From contig CAZKON010000014.1 in the NCBI GenBank assembly GCA_964554415.1, positions 1 to 24,402 of the forward strand: a stretch of DNA of 24,402 nucleotides, written 5' to 3'. The notes under the pieces were generated by a model. It did no database searches. It saw nothing but the letters and a program-made list of their open reading frames with translations, and had not been told where the DNA came from. Both the position numbers and the translations under genes were made by a program. Shown in pieces: positions 22,492-24,402 of the stretch. This DNA is from JAGVXD01 sp964554415 (GTDB lineage Archaea > Nanobdellota > Nanobdellia > Pacearchaeales > GW2011-AR1). Numbering within the stretch: the stretch's first letter is position 1; every line of letters begins with the position of its first letter.

Positions 22492-24096
22492 ATGAAGAAT
22501 GCATTTTTTGTACGCAGGAATTATTTGATTGTTCTTGTGAGCTGTTGCATTCTTGCCTCGCTTGTCCTTGCAGCACATGATGCAACAACTTCCTCTAGAG
22601 CGATTGCATTCTACCTTATTGAAGACAGAATCTTTTTTTTTAACGTTACCATAAATAATAGCGATTTTGGTCAGGGTGCAAACATAAGCTCTGTGACCAT
22701 TACTCTACCTGAGAGTTTTATTGTTCTAACTGGAAGCCAGAACACCTCGGCACATGCAAATAAAGATTTTACAAGCAGCAGCACTCTCTTAAATTGGACG
22801 AATAATACATTTTATCTTATTAATGGAAGTAATGGAGATGATCCTCGCTACTTTTGGTTTAACGCAAATGCAACGACCCCAGGCGTATATTCGCTGATTA
22901 TCACAACAACTAATGGAAGCGCGACATTTAACCCTCGTAATTTGAGTGTTGTGGTTAATGATACTACCGCGCCCAGTGCTTCTTCTCTTTTCCCTGGTAA
23001 CAATGGAGTTTCCCGTTCATCTACATTCACTTTGTCAGGAAGCTTTAGCGATGCTACAAATATAACACTAGGAACTCTGTATGTTTGGAATTCGAGCAAC
23101 TCACTAATTAACTCTACAATTGTGAACACTTCAGTTGTAGGAACTATCAGCATCGCAAATTTCACGTTAATTTTCCCGAAAGAGGATAGATATTATTACA
23201 ACTTTCTGACTAATGACACGGCAAACAACTCTGCCTTCAATGCAACAAACTTTACCATAGTTTATGATATTACACCCCCTACAGTCAGCCTTGCTAAATC
23301 AAGTTCTACCATGACTACTTTAGCATGGACTGCGACTATTACAGACGCACTTGCAGGAATAAATACCTCCTGTAGTGTTGCGAACAGAGTCAGCGTAAGC
23401 GTGGGCTGAAATAGTGGTAGCCAGACAATCAATGAATCAGGACTTACCTGTGGAACTAACTATACATTAGAAGTTACCTGTTATGATGCTGCTGGAAATG
23501 AAGGTAAATCTAATATATCTGCAAGCACTGATACGTGCACTAATTCAACCGGCAATTCAAATAATATGGGAACAACCAATTGGGCTACAACATTTATCGC
23601 AGAGACTTCAGCACTTGAGACAGGATACACGAAAGAGCTTGCAGCGAAAGATAGGGTACGCGTCATAGTTAAGGGTCAAGAGCATTATGTTGGCCTTTTA
23701 GAAATAGATAGTGCAACTGCAAAGATTGAGGTTTCCAGCACACCGCAAAGAGCAACTCTTATTGTTGGTGAAAGCAAGAAATTTGAAGTGACTAATGACA
23801 GTATCTATGACCTTGCAGTTACATTACTGAGCATTAACGGAAGTAAGGCAAACATCACTATCTATAGCATTTCTGAGCCAGTTCCTCTAAGTGAACAAAC
23901 TCGTAGTGGGAGCGCTAGTGGTGAGAGTGCTAAGGCGAATACTAGTTCTGCCAATCAATCAGCGGCTCAGAACAGGGGTGCTGGAAGCGCGAAACGACTC
24001 TCTCCTTATCTCTGGGGATTTATGATTGTTTTGCTAATAGCATTGTGTGCACTTCTTTATTACATTTACCGAAGTAAGAATAAGTACCTTGTGTAA
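22492..24096 (+). CDS. Surface glycoprotein with PGF-pre-PGF-type domain, interrupted by one in-frame TGA
   Basis: A shorter relative of the 19270 product (534 codons if the stop is ignored). A signal peptide (YLIVLVSCCILASLVLAAHD) precedes the same N-terminal domain (VTINNSDFGQGANISSVTIT) and one Ig-like domain (APSASSLFPGNN to FTIVYDITPP). The Cys module is interrupted by TGA at 23407-23409, after SVSVG. The frame continues without shift (NSGSQTINESGLTCGTNYTL), through a PGF-pre-PGF-like domain (GYTKELAAKDRVRV to FEVTNDSIYDLAVTLL) to a C-terminal membrane helix (LWGFMIVLLIALCALLYYIY). The paralog has sense codons throughout this module. The residue was probably Gly or another one-base neighbour of TGA. 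Nonsense mutation, strain variant or sequencing error are all possible. A 10-codon ORF (22463-22495) overlaps the start. Confidence 0.82.
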
Positions 24097-24117
24097 CTGC
24101 ATTGAGCGACATGAAAT

Positions 24118-24273
24118 TTAATCTTCACATATCTTATTAAGAATCTCGTGCACATCATGTGTAACCTGACGTAGGATTTCTTCATCACTCGCTTTTGGGT
24201 TGTTCTTCTTGTACTGCAGCGCATGAGATGCGCCTGAAATCACTGCAATTTTTAGACGATTTGATTCGTTCAT
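24118..24273 (-). CDS. Small helical protein of unknown function
   Basis: A 51-residue protein, MNESNRLKIAVISGASHAL then QYKKNNPKASDEEILRQVTHDVHEILNKICED, mostly alpha-helical and charged. The frame extends upstream to 24327, but the minus-strand TATA-like box at 24295-24302 lies 26-27 nt before the ATG at 24273, supporting the short form. No family is recognised and no membrane segment is present. Confidence 0.6.
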   Translation of the reverse strand: MNESNRLKIAVISGASHALQYKKNNPKASDEEILRQVTHDVHEILNKICED

Positions 24274-24294
24274 TGTGTCTTTTAGGGCTCGCAG

Positions 24295-24302
24295 TTTAAA
24301 AG
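24295..24302 (-). promoter_or_regulatory. TATA-like box for the 24273 gene
   Basis: The minus strand reads CTTTTAAAC, centred about 26 nt upstream of the ATG at 24273. Confidence 0.45.
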
Positions 24303-24306
24303 TATT

Positions 24307-24402
24307 ATGGCAATGGAGCCGTGTCAATCTAACGAGTTAGCGCAGCAACTCCGCAGCGAGGAAGTCCGCAGCTCTTTAGCCGAGGAACTCCGCAGCAAGA
24401 GA
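24307..24402 (+). CDS. Possible partial ORF, coiled-coil-like, running off the window
   Basis: From ATG 24307 the frame stays open for 32 codons to the window end: MAMEPCQSNELAQQLRSEEV then RSSLAEELRSKR. The DNA holds three imperfect copies of a CTCCGCAGC-type word, giving a repeated LRS/VRS heptad-like pattern. No well-placed promoter is seen, so this could also be non-coding repeat DNA. Confidence 0.3.
   Translation, partial: MAMEPCQSNELAQQLRSEEVRSSLAEELRSKR

Noticed and set aside
22463..22495. Ten-codon leader peptide (MSIKPLFKEK) before the surface protein
   Set aside because: Its stop overlaps the next start, but ten codons without conservation data cannot be supported as a gene.
10925..23409. 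General reassignment of TGA to a sense codon
   Set aside because: TGA clearly ends the TatD, RHH, ATPase, Cys-rich, variable protein 1 and 19270 genes, several in overlapping stop-start arrangements. Two isolated in-frame TGA codons fit mutation, variant or error better.

Overview
The window looks like a chromosomal segment of an archaeon, most likely a small-genome DPANN-type lineage such as Woesearchaeota or Pacearchaeota; the lineage is an inference. The archaeal signs are: TATA-like boxes centred about 25-27 nt before the start codon of most genes (leaderless transcripts), a tRNA-Leu(UAA) with an intron at the canonical 37/38 site, and three Asn/Thr/Ser-rich surface proteins with a PGF-pre-PGF-type domain followed by a C-terminal membrane anchor.

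Layout. 1-360: a repeat element and a dense array of hairpins. 432-5919: a TatD-family hydrolase, a convergent small Tat-signal protein, three small membrane or Cys-rich proteins and a large membrane-anchored subtilase. 5920-6183: a structured non-coding stretch. 6184-7508: a divergent pair, NYN-domain protein and SAM methyltransferase. 7584-9856: a tyrosine recombinase and a membrane/coiled-coil protein with a possible PD-(D/E)XK nuclease core. 9857-18601: a diversity-generating retroelement (DGR) and its target operon. 18689-19100: repeat element and intron-containing tRNA-Leu. 19270-24096: two repeat-rich surface glycoproteins. 24118-24402: a small conserved-looking ORF and an open reading frame running off the end.

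The central system is the DGR. A template repeat (TR; partly hidden by a run of ten N) lies directly upstream of a DGR-type reverse transcriptase (RT). Downstream, one tight operon encodes a ribbon-helix-helix (RHH) repressor-like protein, a MoxR-type AAA ATPase, variable protein 1, variable protein 2, a von Willebrand A (VWA) protein with an HExxH motif, and variable protein 3. Each variable protein ends in an 82-84 nt variable repeat (VR). Over the 51 nt of TR core that can be compared, every substitution is at a TR adenine except one column (a TR thymine that is G in all three VRs). This is the signature of adenine-directed mutagenic retrohoming. The three targets share an N-terminal tag (MNRYILRPYLQPEPDLV-like), have no visible signal peptide or membrane helix, and sit with a MoxR-VWA pair. 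I infer a cytoplasmic MoxR-VWA machine whose partner or recognition subunits are diversified by the DGR, similar in layout to the predicted MoxR-VWA ternary conflict systems.

The DGR shows damage or assembly problems: an in-frame TGA splits the RT, the TR carries 30 nt absent from all VRs, VR2 has a 2-nt deletion that shifts the frame, and Ns interrupt the TR. A surface-protein gene at 22492-24096 also carries one in-frame TGA. TGA ends many other genes here, so general recoding is unlikely.
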